This document shows, piece after piece, positions 51,079 through 59,163 of a DNA stretch of 64,000 nucleotides. The position numbers and the translations under genes are program-made. Position 1 is the first letter of the stretch. Every line of letters starts with the position of its first letter. The notes below the pieces were generated by a model that saw only the letters and a list, made by a program, of their open reading frames with translations, was not told where the DNA came from and did not search any database. This stretch comes from Amycolatopsis bartoniae (GTDB taxonomy: Bacteria > Actinomycetota > Actinomycetes > Mycobacteriales > Pseudonocardiaceae), in the NCBI RefSeq assembly GCF_014191255.1, contig NZ_JACHWH010000005.1, positions 186,001 through 250,000 of the forward strand. Direction: 5' to 3'.

Positions 51079-52044
51079 TCACTTGACGGCGACGGGGGCG
51101 ACCGGCGCCCCGACCGCACCGGTGACCGGGATCGGGTCCGCGGTGAGCCAGAACTCGTGGACGCCGTCGGCCGCGCAGTCCGCGGCGAGCGCGTCGAGGT
51201 CCCACATCTCACCGAGGAACAGGCCCAGGTGCGGGATCGCGACCTGGTGCAGCGGCTGGAAGGCGTCGTCGAACTCGTTGGGCCGCACCTCGAAACCCCA
51301 CGTGTCCGTGGCGATCGCGGCGATTTCCGTGTCGTGCAGCCAGTCCACGGTGGTGAACGACAGGCCGGGCGCGGGACCACCGGCGTAGTCGCCCCAGCCC
51401 TCGCGGCGCGCCCTGGCGAGCCGTCCGGTGCGCACGAGCAGCAGGTCACCCCGGCCCACGTGGGCGGTACTGCCTTGTGCGGCCATGGTTTCTTCGAGGT
51501 GCTCGGTGGTGATCGCGAACCCGTCCGGCAGCTCGCCGTCGGTGCCGAGCACGCGGCCGACGTCGAGCAGCACCCCGCGCCCGGCGATCCGCCCGGCCGC
51601 GGTCTCGATGCCGGTGACCTGGTCGCCCTCGCTGGTCACGACGTCTCCGGCGCGGCGGCCGTTCCACGCGATCCCGTGGTCGAAGATGTGCCCGAGGCCG
51701 TCCCACTGGGTCGACGCCTGCAGCGGCATGAAGACCACGTCGTCGGCCCCGCCGATCCCGTGCGGGAAGCCCTGCGTGCCGCGCTCGGCGTCCAGTCCGG
51801 TGTCGAGCATCGTGTGCACCGGGTTCGTCCGTCGGCGCCAGCCCTTCTGCGGCCCGTCGGCCTCGAACCGCTGGGAGAGCGGGAAACTGACGCCGCGACG
51901 GATCAGCGCGGCGCCCTCCCGGCGCTTGGCCTCGTCGAGGAAGTTGAGCGTGCCCAGCACGTCGTCGGGACCCCAGCGGCCCCAGTTGGAGCAACGGCGG
52001 GCGGCGGCGGCGATCGCGGCTTCGGGATCGGTGCGGTCGAGCAT
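51079..52044 (-). CDS. Cyclase family (kynurenine formamidase-like) hydrolase
   Basis: A 321-residue metal-dependent hydrolase of the cyclase/formamidase fold. The central STQWDGLGHIFDHG near residue 110 corresponds to the HxGTHxDxPxH metal motif, with TQWDGLGH in its place; ILLDVGR-like GVLLDVGRVLG and LLVRTGRLAR follow. The ATG at 52044 is chosen over an upstream GTG at 52062. It is the first gene of the minus-strand operon and faces LysR across a dyad. It may open a lactone, amide or ring ketone. Confidence 0.85.
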   Translation of the reverse strand: MLDRTDPEAAIAAAARRCSNWGRWGPDDVLGTLNFLDEAKRREGAALIRRGVSFPLSQRFEADGPQKGWRRRTNPVHTMLDTGLDAERGTQGFPHGIGGADDVVFMPLQASTQWDGLGHIFDHGIAWNGRRAGDVVTSEGDQVTGIETAAGRIAGRGVLLDVGRVLGTDGELPDGFAITTEHLEETMAAQGSTAHVGRGDLLLVRTGRLARARREGWGDYAGGPAPGLSFTTVDWLHDTEIAAIATDTWGFEVRPNEFDDAFQPLHQVAIPHLGLFLGEMWDLDALAADCAADGVHEFWLTADPIPVTGAVGAPVAPVAVK

Positions 52045-52098
52045 GGTCCCACCGTCGGCCACCGGAACGGATCAGGGAAGACGAAATCGGTGATGCGC

Positions 52099-52119
52099 GG
52101 TATCACCGTGGTGAATACC
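52099..52119. promoter_or_regulatory. LysR binding site
   Basis: GGTATCAC and GTGAATACC form a near-palindrome around CGTG between the divergent cyclase and lysR genes. It agrees with the T-N11-A pattern of LysR sites and lies 55 bases before the cyclase start and 7 bases before the lysR start, suiting autorepression plus activation of the operon. Confidence 0.65.
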
Positions 52120-52125
52120 CTCGGG

Positions 52126-53040
52126 GTGGTGAACCTGGCGAGCCTGGACCTGAACCTGCTGGTGACGCTCGACGCGCTACTGGAACACCGCAGCGTCAGC
52201 CGGTCGGCCGAGCAGCTGGGGCTGAGCCAGCCCGCGGTGTCCGCCCAGCTCGCCCGGCTGCGCCGGCATTTCGGCGACGAGCTGCTGGCCCGCTTCGGCA
52301 ACCAGTACCGGCTCACGCCGCTGGCCGTGCAGCTGCGCGGCCGCGTCCGCACCGCGGTCACCGGGGTCGAGCGCGTCTTCTCCGCCGAGCCGGACTTCGA
52401 CCCCGCCACCACCTCGCGGGAGTTCTCGCTGCTCACCAGTGACTATGGTGTCGAGGTGTTCGGCCGTGAGCTGGCGGCCACGCTGGAGCGCGAGGCGCCG
52501 GACGCGCGCCTGCGGTTCCTGGCCAACACCCCGGCGGTGGTCGACAACGCGGTCCAGTCGCTGACCGGGATCGACCTGCTCGTGCTGCCGCACGGGTTCA
52601 TCGAGGGGCTGCCGCACCAGGACCTCTACCGCGACGAGTGGGTGTGCCTGGTCGCCGATGGCAACGAGGAGGTCGGGGCCGCGCTCACGGTCGACCAGCT
52701 GCGCACCATGCCGTGGGTCGTGACCTACCACGGCCCGACCGCGTCGACCCCGGCCGCGCGGCAGATGCGGATGCTCGGCATCGAACCGCGCGTGCAGGTG
52801 GTCACCGAGAACTTCCTGACCGTGCCAGGTCTGGTCGCGGGCACGGGCCGGGTGGCGCTGCTGCAGCGGCGCCTCGCCGACCGCGTCCCCGCCGACCTCG
52901 GCGTGCGCGTCCTGCCGTGCCCCTTCGAGGCGGGGCCACTGATGGAAGCGTTCTGGTGGCACCCGATGTACGAGCACGACCCCGAGCACCGCTACCTGCG
53001 CGACCTGCTGGCCCGCGTGGCGGGGAACCCGGCGTCCTGA
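52126..53040 (+). CDS. LysR family regulator
   Basis: A 304-residue LysR-type regulator. The N-terminal winged helix (LDLNLLVTLDALLEHRSVSRSAEQLGLSQPAVSAQLARLR) is near residues 5-45, close to the NodD/LinR group, followed by the two-lobe co-inducer domain. I chose GTG 52126; an earlier in-frame ATG at 52093 would place codons over the LysR dyad. It is divergent from the ring-cleavage operon and presumably activates it when an aromatic inducer binds. Confidence 0.92.
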   Translation: MVNLASLDLNLLVTLDALLEHRSVSRSAEQLGLSQPAVSAQLARLRRHFGDELLARFGNQYRLTPLAVQLRGRVRTAVTGVERVFSAEPDFDPATTSREFSLLTSDYGVEVFGRELAATLEREAPDARLRFLANTPAVVDNAVQSLTGIDLLVLPHGFIEGLPHQDLYRDEWVCLVADGNEEVGAALTVDQLRTMPWVVTYHGPTASTPAARQMRMLGIEPRVQVVTENFLTVPGLVAGTGRVALLQRRLADRVPADLGVRVLPCPFEAGPLMEAFWWHPMYEHDPEHRYLRDLLARVAGNPAS

Positions 53041-53082
53041 CGCGGTGTCCCGCGGGCAGGGCCCCCCGAACACCCCCGCCCC

Positions 53083-54147
53083 TCAAAACGCGATCGCGAA
53101 CAGACCCGCCACGCCGAGGGCGTACAGGATCACCACCACCAGCGAGTCCAGTCCCATCCGCGCCACCCGCCGGCGCGGGCGGAACAGCAAGCCCGCCGCG
53201 TAGACGAGTGTCAGCAGTATCGCCAGTGCGGTCAGGTAGATGTCCGTCTTCTGCGCCTGCGGCAGCACCGCCGTGCCCGAGATCAGCGTCGCCGGCAGGA
53301 ACAGCACCGGCAGGAACGCATTGCCGCCGAAGATGTCGCTCATCGCGAGCTGGTAGTCGCCGTGGCGGACGGACGTCAAACCCGTCGACACCTCCGGCAG
53401 CGAGGTCGCCGCGGCGAGGACCGTGGCGCCGAACAGCACGCCCGACAGTCCGATGTGGTCCGCGATCGCGTCACCACTGCGTTCGAGGAACACACCGGCC
53501 ACCAGGGTCGCCAGCGCCGCGACCCCGAAGATCAGCGCGGACTTCCCCGTGCTCGTCCCCTTGCTCGCCGCCTGCTGCTCCGTGTGGTGCCGCTTGTGCC
53601 CGCGCGGGCGCTCCTGCCCGTCCGGCGCCTCCCCCGACTCGTGCCACGGCAACGACCGGCCCGCCCGCCGCAACAGGAACAGCCCCGCCACCCACAACAC
53701 CGTGATCAGGACCGGCGCCGGCGCCAGCCGCCACGCGATGAGGCTCCCCGGCAACTGGCTGCCCGCCACGACCACCGCCAGCACGGCCACCACCAGCGCC
53801 GCCTCCAGCACCAGCACCAGCGACGCCGCCCGGTACGTCAGCGGCCGCGGCCCCCGCACGCCGGCCGCGTCCAGCACCACCAGCACCACCGTCTGAATGG
53901 CGATCCCGCCCAGGATGTTGCCCACCGCGACACCGACGTTGCCCGACACCGCCGCCGACACGACGATCGCGATCTCCGGCAGGTTCGTCGCCACCGCCAG
54001 CAGGATCAGCCCGCCCAGCGCCGACCCGAGGTGCAGGCGCACCGACAGCACGTCCGTCTGGTTCGACAACTGCACCCCGGCCACCCAGATCGCCGCCGCC
54101 GCCGCGACGAAGACCAGCAACAACCACGGCAGGGACAATCCGGACAC
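53083..54147 (-). CDS. Sodium/calcium exchanger family membrane protein
   Basis: A 354-residue membrane protein with 10-11 hydrophobic helices and two Na_Ca_ex repeats. Repeat 1 has GGLILLAVATNLPEIAI and VGNILGGIAIQT near residues 50-90; repeat 2 has GVLFGATVLAAATSLPEVSTGL and MSDIFGGNAF near 240-285. A His/Lys-rich cytoplasmic loop (PRGHKRHHTEQQ, near 190) joins them. It starts at GTG 54147 with GGAGGTCGC upstream. It exchanges a divalent cation for protons or sodium. Confidence 0.9.
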   Translation of the reverse strand: MSGLSLPWLLLVFVAAAAAIWVAGVQLSNQTDVLSVRLHLGSALGGLILLAVATNLPEIAIVVSAAVSGNVGVAVGNILGGIAIQTVVLVVLDAAGVRGPRPLTYRAASLVLVLEAALVVAVLAVVVAGSQLPGSLIAWRLAPAPVLITVLWVAGLFLLRRAGRSLPWHESGEAPDGQERPRGHKRHHTEQQAASKGTSTGKSALIFGVAALATLVAGVFLERSGDAIADHIGLSGVLFGATVLAAATSLPEVSTGLTSVRHGDYQLAMSDIFGGNAFLPVLFLPATLISGTAVLPQAQKTDIYLTALAILLTLVYAAGLLFRPRRRVARMGLDSLVVVILYALGVAGLFAIAF

Positions 54148-54261
54148 GCGACCTCCAGCACCTCGTACTCGAGGCACGAGTACCCAGGCCGAAACACCCG
54201 GTTCGGTCCGTCCACACACGACGGTGGCCGGGACCCACCGGCCCCGGCCACCGCGCGCTCG

Positions 54262-54666
54262 TCAGCTCACCCGCTGTACGTCCTGCTGCCCGCTACCGCG
54301 GACCGCGATGCCGTCCACCTCGAACCGGGCACCCAGCGGCAGGGCGTCGACCAGCAGGGAGGTGCGGGCGGGCAGGTCGCCGGGGAAGATCTCCTCGTAC
54401 ACCGAGTCGATCACCTTCATGTCGTCGTAGGAGGTGATCCAGAACGACAGGCGCACCACGTCGCTCAGCTGCGCGCCCACCGCGTCGAGGGTGTTCGTCA
54501 GGTTGCGGAACGCCTGGCGCACCTGGTCGGCGACGTCGTCGCTCACCAGCTGGCCCTTGTCGTCGAAACCGAGGTGGCCCGCCAGGAACACCAGGTCGTC
54601 CACGGCTACGCCCGGCGAGTACCGGAACGCGGGCAGCTTGCCCCGGGTGATCACGTACTTCGACAT
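54262..54666 (-). CDS. RidA/YjgF family protein
   Basis: A 134-residue small trimeric protein of the RidA family. LVFLAGHLGFDDKGQLV near residue 25, ADQVRQAFRNLTNTLDAVGAQLSDVV near 47 and DLPARTSLLVDALPLGARFEVDGIAV near 95 match; the Arg in PARTS corresponds to the substrate carboxylate-binding Arg. RidA proteins hydrolyse reactive enamine or imine intermediates. It lies 24 bases from the CapA-like gene, so both belong to the regulator-led minus-strand unit. Confidence 0.92.
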   Translation of the reverse strand: MSKYVITRGKLPAFRYSPGVAVDDLVFLAGHLGFDDKGQLVSDDVADQVRQAFRNLTNTLDAVGAQLSDVVRLSFWITSYDDMKVIDSVYEEIFPGDLPARTSLLVDALPLGARFEVDGIAVRGSGQQDVQRVS

Positions 54667-54690
54667 CGGTCGTACTCCTTTCCTCGAAGC

Positions 54691-55869
54691 TCAGGCGGGC
54701 GCCACGCGCAGCAGCGGCAGGCCCGCCTCGGTCCGGTCCTCGTGCAGGACCGTCTCCAGGTCCTCCTCCGCGCAGGCCCGGCGCAGGTAGCCGGCCACGC
54801 GCTCGAACTCACCGGTCTCCGTCGCCGGGCGCGGCCGGTTGTCCGGCCCCAGCACGCACGGCACGAAGGCCGGCTGCAGCGCCTCGCCGTCGTGACGCAG
54901 CACGGCGACGCCGGTCAGCCTGCCGTCCTCGTGGAACGGCAACAGCGGGTAACCGTCGCGCGGGCCGATCCGGTACGGGCCGAAGCGCCGCTTCCCGGCC
55001 CGCACCGTCGCCTCGTCGCCGCGCCCGAGGTACGCCTCGCGCGCCAGCCGGTTCTCGAAGTCGGGCAGGTCGAACGCGAAGTGCCCGAGCCCGTAGAACA
55101 CCGGCTTGCCGCGGTAGAACTCGATGCCGCGCAACAGGTGGTGGTGATGGCCGAGCACCGCGTCGGCGCCGGAGTCCACGGCGACGCGCGCGACGCGCCG
55201 CTCGTGGTCGGTGAGGGTGAACGGCCTGCTGAAGTCGCCCCAGTGCACGCTGACGAGCACCACGTCGGCCCGCTCCCGGGCGGCCGCGACGTCGGAGCGC
55301 AGCGCCGCCAGGTCGCCCTCGTGCGGCACGGTCGTCACGCGCGGCAGCAGCCCGGGGTTCCACTCGTTCTCCTCCCACGGCGTGTACTGGCTGTACGCGC
55401 GCAGCGGGGCGAGGCCGGGCCAGCCGGGCCGCGCCTCGTACCCGTGCGGGAAGACCGCGCTGTAGGCGAGCACCGCGACGGTGCCGTGCGGCGTCTCCCG
55501 GATCGCCGGACGCCTGGCCGCTTCCTGGTTCTCCCCCGCGCCCGCGACCGCGGCGCCCTGTTCCTCCAGCACCTCACGCGTGCGCAGCAGCGCGGCGAAC
55601 CCGCCGTCCACGCTGTGGTTGTTGGCCAGGGAGAACACGTCGAGCCCGGACTTCGCCAGGTGGCTCGCGAACGCCGGGTCCGCCGTCAGCGGCACGCCCG
55701 CGCTGGGGGCGCGCTCCCAGGACTCGGCGTAGACGCCTTCGAGGTTGGCGAAGGCCAGGTCGGCCTCGTGGAACAGGTCCGCGACGTGGTCGAACGCCGA
55801 CGCGGGCTCTTCACGGTCGAGGAACACGTCCCCCACCGCCGTGATGGTCAGGCCGTTGCGTGCGGCCAT
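54691..55869 (-). CDS. CapA-like metallophosphoesterase
   Basis: A 392-residue protein of the CapA/poly-gamma-glutamate biosynthesis fold. VGDVFLDR near residue 12, AFANLEGV near 40, SLANNHSVDGG near 82, VSVHWGDF near 195 and GHHHHLLRGIEFYRGKPVFYGLGHFAFD near 240 are the metal-site motifs. There is no signal peptide or membrane helix, so it is a soluble relative and not the usual exporter-associated form. It follows a winged-helix regulator by 25 bases. Its substrate is not known. Confidence 0.88.
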   Translation of the reverse strand: MAARNGLTITAVGDVFLDREEPASAFDHVADLFHEADLAFANLEGVYAESWERAPSAGVPLTADPAFASHLAKSGLDVFSLANNHSVDGGFAALLRTREVLEEQGAAVAGAGENQEAARRPAIRETPHGTVAVLAYSAVFPHGYEARPGWPGLAPLRAYSQYTPWEENEWNPGLLPRVTTVPHEGDLAALRSDVAAARERADVVLVSVHWGDFSRPFTLTDHERRVARVAVDSGADAVLGHHHHLLRGIEFYRGKPVFYGLGHFAFDLPDFENRLAREAYLGRGDEATVRAGKRRFGPYRIGPRDGYPLLPFHEDGRLTGVAVLRHDGEALQPAFVPCVLGPDNRPRPATETGEFERVAGYLRRACAEEDLETVLHEDRTEAGLPLLRVAPA

Positions 55870-55894
55870 GGGACCCTCCTTCCGGGTTTGGTGC

Positions 55895-56596
55895 CTACGC
55901 GGCCTGCCGGTGGAGCAGGCCGGGAACGTCGATGCCGAACGCGCGGGCGAAGCCCGCCCGTCCGACGTCCGTCACGACCAGGGCGCGCGGGGCCGCGTCG
56001 TGGCGGCGCACCCAGCCCAGCTCGTGCAGCCGGCGCAGCAACGCCGTGCCCGCCGGCCCGCCGAGGTGGTGGTGCTGGTCCGCCCAGTCGACGCAGGGGC
56101 TGGCGTGCTGGCGGCCCCGGAGCGGGAGGACGACCCCGAAGTCCTCCAGCAACCGCCTGCCCCGTGCGGAAATCGTGTATGCGTCGCCGGTCTTCACCAG
56201 TACACCGCTGCGCTCCAGCGAACGCAGCACGGCGACGCCCAGGTCACCGGCGAGGTGGTCGTAGCAGGTCCTGGCCAGGCGCAGCGAGTACGCCCGGGAA
56301 CCGGCGCCACGCGGGTCGCCCGGGCCCAGCTTCGACAGGATCTCCAGCGCCCGCTCGACGTCGGGCGAGGCGAGCTCGAAGTAGCGCCGCCTGCCCTTGG
56401 GGCGGACCCGCAGCAGTCCTCCTTCGGTCAGCTTCGTCAGGTGCTCACTCGCGGTGGACAACGCGACCCCCGCCTCGCTCGCGAGCCTCGACATCGGCAG
56501 CGCGCGGCCGCCGGTGAGCGCCCGCAGCATCGCCCATCTCGCGGAATGGCCCATCAGTTCGGCCGGCTGCGCGGGATTCGCCACTTCCCTGTCCAT
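55895..56596 (-). CDS. ArsR-like winged-helix regulator with C-terminal sensor region
   Basis: A 233-residue regulator. The ArsR-type winged helix occupies about residues 10-85 (SRLASEAGVALSTASEHLTKLTEGGLLRVRPKGRRRYFELAS). The second half has CYDHLAGDLGVAVLRSL near 108 and CVDWADQHHHLGGPAG near 168, both shared with the divergent paralog at 56773-57609. The conserved Cys and His suggest metal or thiol sensing. The ATG at 56596 follows AGGGAGGG. It leads the CapA-RidA unit. Confidence 0.9.
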   Translation of the reverse strand: MDREVANPAQPAELMGHSARWAMLRALTGGRALPMSRLASEAGVALSTASEHLTKLTEGGLLRVRPKGRRRYFELASPDVERALEILSKLGPGDPRGAGSRAYSLRLARTCYDHLAGDLGVAVLRSLERSGVLVKTGDAYTISARGRRLLEDFGVVLPLRGRQHASPCVDWADQHHHLGGPAGTALLRRLHELGWVRRHDAAPRALVVTDVGRAGFARAFGIDVPGLLHRQAA

Positions 56597-56772
56597 CACG
56601 ACCCTCCCTGTTTCCCATTCGACTCCGTTCGGGACCGACGTTAGCGGCCGTCGTTTTCGCCCGCGGACGAAACGAGTGAACGCCCATAACGGACATTGTT
56701 TGCATTCCTCGGGAACCGCGTCCCGGCACGCTTCGCCTGCCGGCGAAATGTTGCGGCGTTACCCTCGAAACC
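56597..56772. promoter_or_regulatory. Divergent promoter region between the paralogous regulators
   Basis: The 176 bases contain no gene and are less GC-rich than their surroundings. On the minus strand CTAACGTCGG (plus 56635-56644) resembles CTAACGTTCGG at 57653-57663 before the exporter gene; TAACGT could be a shared -10 box or part of a common operator. ATTGTTTGCAT lies near 56697. Confidence 0.4.
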
Positions 56773-57609
56773 ATGAGCACGAGCCGAGAATCGATCGCCG
56801 CCGGAGGGGACATCGACTTCAGCGTGCCCGCCGAGCTGATCGGGCACCCGGCGCGTTCCGCGATGCTGGTGGCCCTGCTGGACAGGCACGCACTGCCGAT
56901 GTCGATGCTCGCGAGCGAGGCCGGGGTCTCGCCGTCCACCGCGAGCGCGCACCTGACGAAACTGGTGGAAGGTGGTTTGCTGCACGTGCGGCAGCAGGGC
57001 AGGCACCGGTACTACGCACTGGCTTCCCGCGATGTGGCCGACGCGCTGGAGGCGCTTGCCCGGGTCTCCCCGATGCGGCCGGTCCGGTCGCTGCGCGCGG
57101 ACACGAGGGCGCGCGCGATGCGGCTGGCCCGCAGCTGTTACGACCACTTGGCGGGTCACCTCGGGGTGGCCGTCATGCGGTCGTTGCTGGAGCGGGGCGC
57201 GGTGCGTGGCGGGGACGGGCTGCACCGCCCGGAACGGGCGCGCCACGACCGGCTTTCCGCGCCCGGCAAGGACATCGACTACGAGCTGACCGACTCGGGG
57301 CACGCGTTGTTCGACGAGCTCGGGGTCCGCCTGCTGACGGCGATCGACTCGCGCAAGCGGCGGCGGCTGGTCGCGTACTGCGTCGACTGGACCGAACAGC
57401 GCCACCACCTCGGCGGAACGGCGGGCGCGGCGTTGCTCAGCCGTTTCGAGGAACTGGAATGGTTACGGCGCAAGACCAAAGGGGCGCCGCGCGCGCTGAC
57501 CATCACCGACGCCGGAAAACGCGGGTTCGCCGAGCATTTCGACATCGACACCGACACCCTCGCGACAACGGAAGCGGCACCGGTCACGCCGCTGCACCCG
57601 AAAAGGTGA
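56773..57609 (+). CDS. ArsR-like winged-helix regulator, paralog
   Basis: A 278-residue paralog of the preceding regulator. The winged helix (SMLASEAGVSPSTASAHLTKLVEGGLLHVRQQGRHRYYALAS) is followed by CYDHLAGHLGVAVMRSL near residue 123 and CVDWTEQRHHLGGTAGAALL near 206, plus a longer insert and tail. It is transcribed toward the DHA2 exporter 105 bases downstream and likely controls it. The divergent paralog pair points to a tandem duplication followed by a split of targets. Confidence 0.9.
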   Translation: MSTSRESIAAGGDIDFSVPAELIGHPARSAMLVALLDRHALPMSMLASEAGVSPSTASAHLTKLVEGGLLHVRQQGRHRYYALASRDVADALEALARVSPMRPVRSLRADTRARAMRLARSCYDHLAGHLGVAVMRSLLERGAVRGGDGLHRPERARHDRLSAPGKDIDYELTDSGHALFDELGVRLLTAIDSRKRRRLVAYCVDWTEQRHHLGGTAGAALLSRFEELEWLRRKTKGAPRALTITDAGKRGFAEHFDIDTDTLATTEAAPVTPLHPKR

Positions 57610-57668
57610 CCCGCGGCGGCCACATTTCGCCGCCACGCGTAAAAAGGCCCGCCTAACGTTCGGAAACA

Positions 57669-57684
57669 GAACCGGAACCGGTTC
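57669..57684. promoter_or_regulatory. Palindromic operator before the exporter
   Basis: GAACCGG-AA-CCGGTTC has perfect 7-bp arms, 31 bases before the exporter start. A CTAACGTTCGG element precedes it (57653-57663). This is a likely binding site for one of the two winged-helix regulators. Confidence 0.6.
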
Positions 57685-57714
57685 GTACCACCAGACGAGA
57701 CGAGGATTTCCACC

Positions 57715-59118
57715 ATGTCTTCCCAGCATGTCGACCAGTCGGCGGCGGAGAAGCCCGATACCGCGCCGCGCACCGGCAGCGCACTGCCCCTGGTGGCCCT
57801 GTGCCTCGGTTTCTTCATGATCATGATGGACGCGACCGTGGTGAACACGGCACTGCCGGTCATCGGCCACGACCTGTCGGCCACCGTCAGCGGCCTGCAG
57901 TGGGTGACCGCCGGGTACACGCTGGTGTTCGCCTGCCTGCTGCTGTCCGCGGGCTCGCTCGGTGACCGGCTGGGCTCGCGCCGGGTGTTCCTGGCGGGCC
58001 TGGTGGTGTTCACGGTGGCCTCGGGGGTGTGCGGCCTCGCGCCGAACCTGCCCGTCCTGGTCGCCGCGCGCATCGTCCAGGGGGCGGGCGCGGCGCTCGC
58101 GCTGCCCACCTCGCTGGCGCTCATCAACGCCTCGTACCCCGACCGCGAGCAGCGCGCCCGCGCGATCGGCGTGTGGGGTGGCCTGGGCGGTGTCGCCGCG
58201 GGCCTGGGGCCGGTGCTCGGCGGGGTGCTGACCAACTGGGTCGGCTGGCCCGCCATCTTCTACATCAACCTGCCGATCGGTGTCGCCGCCCTGGTGCTCA
58301 CCCTGCGTTACGTCGCGGCGCCGTCGGCGAAGTCCGGCACGAAACCGGACCTGCCGGGCCAGGTGCTGAGCGTGGTGGCCGTGGCGGCGCTGGCCTTCGG
58401 CCTGATCCAGGCCCAGCCGCTGGGCTGGACCGCGCCCGCCATCCTGGTCGCGTTCGGCGTCGCGGTGGTGGCCGGTGCCGCGTTCGTGCTGACCGAGCAC
58501 CGGCACTCCTCGCCGATGCTGCCGCTGAAGCTGTTCAAGGAGCGGGAGTTCAGCGGGTCGATCGCCATCGGCGCGGCCATCAACATCGGCTTCTACGGCG
58601 AGCTGTTCCTGCTGGCGCTGTACTTCCAGGACGTGCGGCACTTCTCGCCGCTGCTCACCGGGCTCGCGATGCTGCCGCAGCCGGGGATCGCCTCGCTGGC
58701 GTCGTCGCTGGGCGGGCGGCACACGGCGCGGATCGGCGCGCGGCCGGTGATGCTCATCGGTCTCGTGGTCGGCGCGCTGGGGCTGCTGTCGCTGGTGCTG
58801 GCCGGGGAGCACACGCCGTACTGGATGCTGATCGTGCCGCTGCTGGCGGTGGGTTTCGGGACGGCGTACACGATGCCGGCGGCCACCGCGGCGACGATGG
58901 AGGCCGCGCCGGCGAAGCAGGCGGGCACCGCGTCGGGCGCGCTGAACGCGAGCAGGCAGATCGGCTCCACCCTGGGTGTGGCGATCTTCGGCACGGTGAC
59001 CGCGGGCAGCGCGGCGTTCATGACGGGCTACCACGTGAGCGTCGGAATCGGCGCGGCGGTCTTCGCGGCCGGGGCGCTCGTCGCGTGGATCGCGGTGCCC
59101 CGCCCGAAACCGGCCTGA
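57715..59118 (+). CDS. MFS exporter (DHA2/EmrB-QacA family)
   Basis: A 467-residue membrane protein with about 14 hydrophobic helices. Helix 1 carries FMIMMDATVVNTALP near residue 35, the DHA2 motif D1; GDRLGSRRVFLAG near 84 is the loop 2-3 motif A, and GPVLGGVLTNWVGWPAIFYINLPIG near 168 is motif C. GTASGALNASRQIGSTLG near 405 ends the family pattern. It is a proton-driven drug or metabolite exporter. It lies beside the carbamoyltransferase/ThiF set and ends at a strong terminator, so it may export that set's product. Confidence 0.93.
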   Translation: MSSQHVDQSAAEKPDTAPRTGSALPLVALCLGFFMIMMDATVVNTALPVIGHDLSATVSGLQWVTAGYTLVFACLLLSAGSLGDRLGSRRVFLAGLVVFTVASGVCGLAPNLPVLVAARIVQGAGAALALPTSLALINASYPDREQRARAIGVWGGLGGVAAGLGPVLGGVLTNWVGWPAIFYINLPIGVAALVLTLRYVAAPSAKSGTKPDLPGQVLSVVAVAALAFGLIQAQPLGWTAPAILVAFGVAVVAGAAFVLTEHRHSSPMLPLKLFKEREFSGSIAIGAAINIGFYGELFLLALYFQDVRHFSPLLTGLAMLPQPGIASLASSLGGRHTARIGARPVMLIGLVVGALGLLSLVLAGEHTPYWMLIVPLLAVGFGTAYTMPAATAATMEAAPAKQAGTASGALNASRQIGSTLGVAIFGTVTAGSAAFMTGYHVSVGIGAAVFAAGALVAWIAVPRPKPA

Positions 59119-59123
59119 GGGCA

Positions 59124-59163
59124 CGGAAAAGGCCGCCGGGCGAACACCCGGCGGCCTTTTCCG
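59124..59163. terminator. Bidirectional intrinsic terminator
   Basis: Perfect 17-bp arms (59124-59140 and 59147-59163) surround the loop CGAACA. The arms run from CGGAAAAGG to CCGCCGGG, and the matching arm ends in CCTTTTCCG, so both strands show a GC stem followed by T residues. It separates the convergent exporter and the acetolactate-synthase-like gene. Confidence 0.9.

Noticed and set aside
53362-56517. A 1051-codon plus-strand open frame
   Set aside because: It runs antisense to four well-supported genes (exchanger, RidA, CapA-like, regulator) and has no domain.
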